A stretch of DNA of 64,000 nt from Sipunculus nudus (Eukaryota; Annelida; Sipuncula; Golfingiida; Sipunculidae): contig CM049306.1 of assembly GCA_026874595.1 (NCBI GenBank), positions 25,907,519 to 25,971,518 of the forward strand, read 5' to 3'. The position numbers and the translations under genes are program-made. A model generated the notes under the pieces. That model had not been told where the DNA came from. It saw nothing but the letters and a program-made list of their open reading frames with translations, and did not search any database. This document shows positions 61,111 to 64,000 of this stretch, one piece after another (within the stretch, counting starts at the first letter, position 1; each line of letters begins with the position of its first letter).

Positions 61111-63409
61111 TCCGCCAAAACGAAGTTTTGCGGATACTATGTTTTTGACCGGGTTCCGCTGCCGCCGCCGCCGCCGCGTTCGTTTCCGGAGAACTCCTCT
61201 GAGACTACTGGACAGATTTTTCCGAAACTTACACAAATTATCGGGTCACATGTGAACTGGTGCCTAACCAAGTGACCTTGACCTCTGACCTTTCGTCCCT
61301 GCCCAGTGTCCGTTTGTGCGTCTGTTTCCACACATAAACCCATATATCTCGGGAACCGTTTGACCGATCCGGAAAATTTTTTTACACAAATGTAGCCCTG
61401 GGATAGCTTTATAACATACACAACAAAAGGTGGTGCCACCTGCAACCATTTTTGCACAGTGTCCATCTGTTCATCTGCCTGGGGTTAAAATCACTCATAT
61501 CTCTGCAGTGGTTTGACTAATTCACCTAAAATTCGGCATGCGTATACATCCTAGATAGCTTTCTCGATTTTATGACAGGTGGCGCCACCTACATTCACGT
61601 TAACGCTCCACACATAAACCCATATATCTCGGGAACCGTTTGACCGATCCGGAAAAAATTTTTACACAAATGTAGCCCTGGGATAGCTTTATAACATACA
61701 CAACAAAAGGTGGCGCCACCTGCAACCATGTTTGCACAGTATCCATCTGTTCATCTGCCTGGGGTTAAAATCACTCATATCCCTGCAGTGGTTTGACTAA
61801 TTCACATAAAATTGGGCATGTGTATACATCCTAGATAGCTTTCTCGATTTTATGACAGGTGGCTCCACCTACATTCACGTTAACGCTCCACACATAAACC
61901 CTTATATCTCGGGAACCGTTTGACCGATCCGGAAAAATTTTTTACACAAATGTAGCCCTGGGAATGCTTTAAAACATACACAACAAAAGTTTGCGCCACC
62001 TGCAACCATGTTTGCACAGTGTCCATTTGTTCATCTGCCTGGGGTTAAAATCACTCATATCTCTGCAGTGGTTTGACTAATCCACCTAAAAATCGGCATG
62101 CGTATACATCCTAGATAGCTTTCTCGATTTTATGACAGGTGGCGCCACCTACATTCACGTTAACGCTCCACACATAAACCCATATATCTCTGGAACCGGT
62201 TGACCGATCCGGAAAAAAATTTTACACAAATGTAGCCCTGGGATAGCTTTATAACATACACAACAAAAGGCAGCGCCACCTGCATCCATGTTTGCACAGT
62301 GTCCATCTGTTCATCTGCCTGGGGTTAAAATCACTCATATCTCTGCAGTGGTTTGACTAATTCACCTAAAAATCGGCATGCGTATACATCCTAGATAGCT
62401 TTCTTGATTTTATGACAGGTGGCGCCACCTACATTCACGTTAACGCTCCACACATAAACCCATATATCTCTGGAACCGGTTGACCGATCCGGAAAAAAAT
62501 TTTACACAAATGTAGCCCTGGGATAGCTTTATAACATACACAACAAAAGGCAGCGCCACCTTCATCCATGTTTGCACAGTGTCCATCTGTTCATCTGCCT
62601 GGGGTTAAAATCACTCATATCTCTGCAGTGGTTTGACTAATTCACCTAAAATTCGGCATGCATATACATCCTAGATAGCTTTCTCGATTTTATGACAGGT
62701 GGCGCCACCTACATTCACGTTAACGCTGCAGACATCCAAGCTCATATCTCGGGAACCGTTTGACCAATCAGGAAAAAAAATTACACAAATGTAGCCCTTG
62801 GATAGCTTTATAACATTCACAAAAATGGTGGCGTCACCTGCAGCCATTTTTACACAGCGTCCATCTGTTTGTCTGCCTTTGGTTAAAATCACTCATATCC
62901 CTGCAGTGGTTTGACCAAATTCCCTGAAATTCAGCATGCTTATACATCCCGCATAGCTTTCTTGATTTTATGACAGGTGGTGCCACCTACATTCACATTC
63001 ATGCTGTAGACATCCATGCTTATATCTCCCGACTCATTCAACCAATCAGGAAAATTTTTTTACACAAATGAAGCCCTTGGATAGCTTTAAAACATACACA
63101 AAAATGGTGGCGCAACCTGCAGCCATTTTTGCACAGCGTCCATCTGTTTGTCTGCTGTGGGATAAAATCACTCATATCTCTACAGTGGTTTGACTTTTCC
63201 ACATCAAATTTTGCTTGTGTATATATCTTGGATAGTTTCAAATAACAGGTGGCGCCACCTACAATCATGTTTATGTGGCAGAGATCCGTTCTAATATTTA
63301 ACACATGTAACTCTATATCCCCTTGCCACTCAATCCATGCCTTACTTCACCCGTCCTTCTCTGATTTTGGCGGATACACGTAGTCGCTTGTTGACTACCC
63401 GTATTCTAG
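61111..63409 (+). mobile_element. Helitron-like element alpha, copy 1 (best preserved)
   Basis: It begins A|TCCGCCAAAACGAAGTTTTG, whose first 28 bases fold into a near-perfect hairpin. The 5' GTATCCGCCAAAA is inverted near the 3' end as TTTTGGCGGATAC. A hairpin GTAGTC-gcttgtt-GACTAC (63380-63398) and CTAG|T (63406-63410) complete the Helitron signature. Length is 2299 bp. The interior is almost entirely a 280-bp tandem array; no Rep/helicase gene is present. Confidence 0.82.
61430..63259. repeat. 280-bp tandem array in alpha, two palindromes per unit
   Basis: GACAGGTGGCGCCACCTACA recurs every 280 bp (61578, 61858 variant, 62138, 62418, 62698, about 62974 variant, 63248). Half-way between, CAAAAGGTGGCGCCACCTGC or variants occur (61430, 61709, about 61990, 62270, 62550, 62826, 63107). 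Other landmarks are CATATATCTCGGGAACCGTT and TGTAGCCCTGGGATAGCTTT. Confidence 0.92.
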
Positions 63410-63776
63410 TTTAAATTATTTTTTTTTTAATTTAATTTTTTTTTTCAAATGTTAGATATTTTGGAATGCAGTTTATTGATTTGGGGTCATGACCGTGACT
63501 ATGAGAGTGACCTTGACCTTGAATATTCCCATATTTGGTGAAAAACATAAAATCATGAATATCTTAAAAAGGGCCACTTGACAGCACTGTGAGCATTATA
63601 AGTCAAAAACCCTTTGATCAATTGTCCTTCCCAATCCAAAATATTCCTATATTTTGTACAAATGTTTCTCACATTCATTGCTAAAATACAAATACATCAC
63701 ATTATATCAACAAAATACCACAAAACCTCATTTGTCTGGTGATACTATGGCACCAGCGGTGCCAAGAAATGTCTAG

Positions 63777-64000
63777 TTTTATCATACTTAAATTTTGAGG
63801 CCCGGAACCCCCAACACCACTCCACCATACCCCACCCACGTCTGTTCCTGAAATTGGAACCTTGAATTAGGTTTTGTCATTTATCCCCCAGGGTTGATCT
63901 CGCCTTTTAATAAAGCGCGAAATGTGTTTTTCTCTTTTACTGGCCACGCACGTAGGTGAAAGCCTCGTTCAAATGTAAGGTTAAATGTAACAAGCGTTAT
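63777..64000 (+). other. KDM5 intron 3, right edge
   Basis: No feature recognised. CGGAACCCCCAACACC and a C-rich stretch around 63800-63840 precede ordinary sequence. Confidence 0.4.

Larger units (their letters stand above)
60706..63776 (+). mobile_element. Helitron-like element eta, interrupted by alpha
   Basis: The 5' end GTATCGCCAGACA is inverted (one mismatch) as TGTCTGGTGATAC before the 3' end. The hairpin GGCACC-agc-GGTGCC and the terminus TGTCTAG|T follow (63773-63776). It contains GGTGGCGCCACC at 60909, CGCCGCCGCCGCCGCC near 60750, and the pair ACTGTGAGCCTTATAAGTCA / ACTGTGAGCATTATAAGTCA. An alpha copy lies inside (61111-63409). It starts only 12 bases after zeta ends. Confidence 0.72.

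Overview
The window looks like intron-rich, repeat-dominated nuclear DNA of a marine invertebrate. A mollusc or another lophotrochozoan is my inference from the repeat style, not something I could test. There are no operons or long open frames. Real coding sequence is confined to short exons with GT/AG borders and matching splice phases. I support two genes, both cut off by the window edges.

Gene 1 lies on the minus strand, with seven coding exons from 25900 down to 1819 and more expected left of base 1. Joined in phase they give about 299 residues that resemble the N-terminal third of CCDC66, a cilium/centriolar-satellite and microtubule protein: a KYPLRSK motif, a TVTLTKDQLNTIL motif, a linker rich in Gln/Asn/Thr, then EKKRLQWERER and SFNPWGRPGAGAP. 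A non-coding first exon may sit near 43365-43420. Gene 2 lies on the plus strand. Three exons (48114-48266, 49698-49775, 53376-53435) encode the N-terminal 97 residues of a KDM5/JARID1/Lid histone H3K4 demethylase: JmjN domain, linker and the start of the ARID domain. The rest lies beyond base 64000, so intron 3 is longer than 10.5 kb.

Nearly everything else is transposable element. From the left: a decayed DIRS-like retrotransposon (2921-7640); a series of Helitron/Helentron-like elements with internal tandem arrays (8875-11246, 12596-15219, and a nested stack at 19256-25420); a 1.7 kb fold-back element (26068-27808); two copies of a TA-flanked MITE (27809-28384 and 30347-31093); a hAT-type element with a perfect 8-bp target duplication (29126-29976); a 1.5 kb diverged inverted duplication (31370-32885); three copies of a dispersed unit of about 0.7 kb; a Helitron-like element split by a solo LTR (40812-42493); and, inside KDM5 intron 3, an almost continuous run of Helitron-like elements (54397-63776).

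The most striking feature is the perfect 12-bp palindrome GGTGGCGCCACC. I count about 23 exact copies and many one- or two-base variants, spread over at least four different Helitron-like families whose surrounding sequences do not otherwise align. These families also share one end architecture: the 5' terminal 11-14 bp reappear inverted just inside the 3' end, followed by a short perfect hairpin and then CTAG|T (or CTTG|TTT). This shared palindrome and end structure is my main candidate for something undescribed. All counts and boundaries were read by eye.
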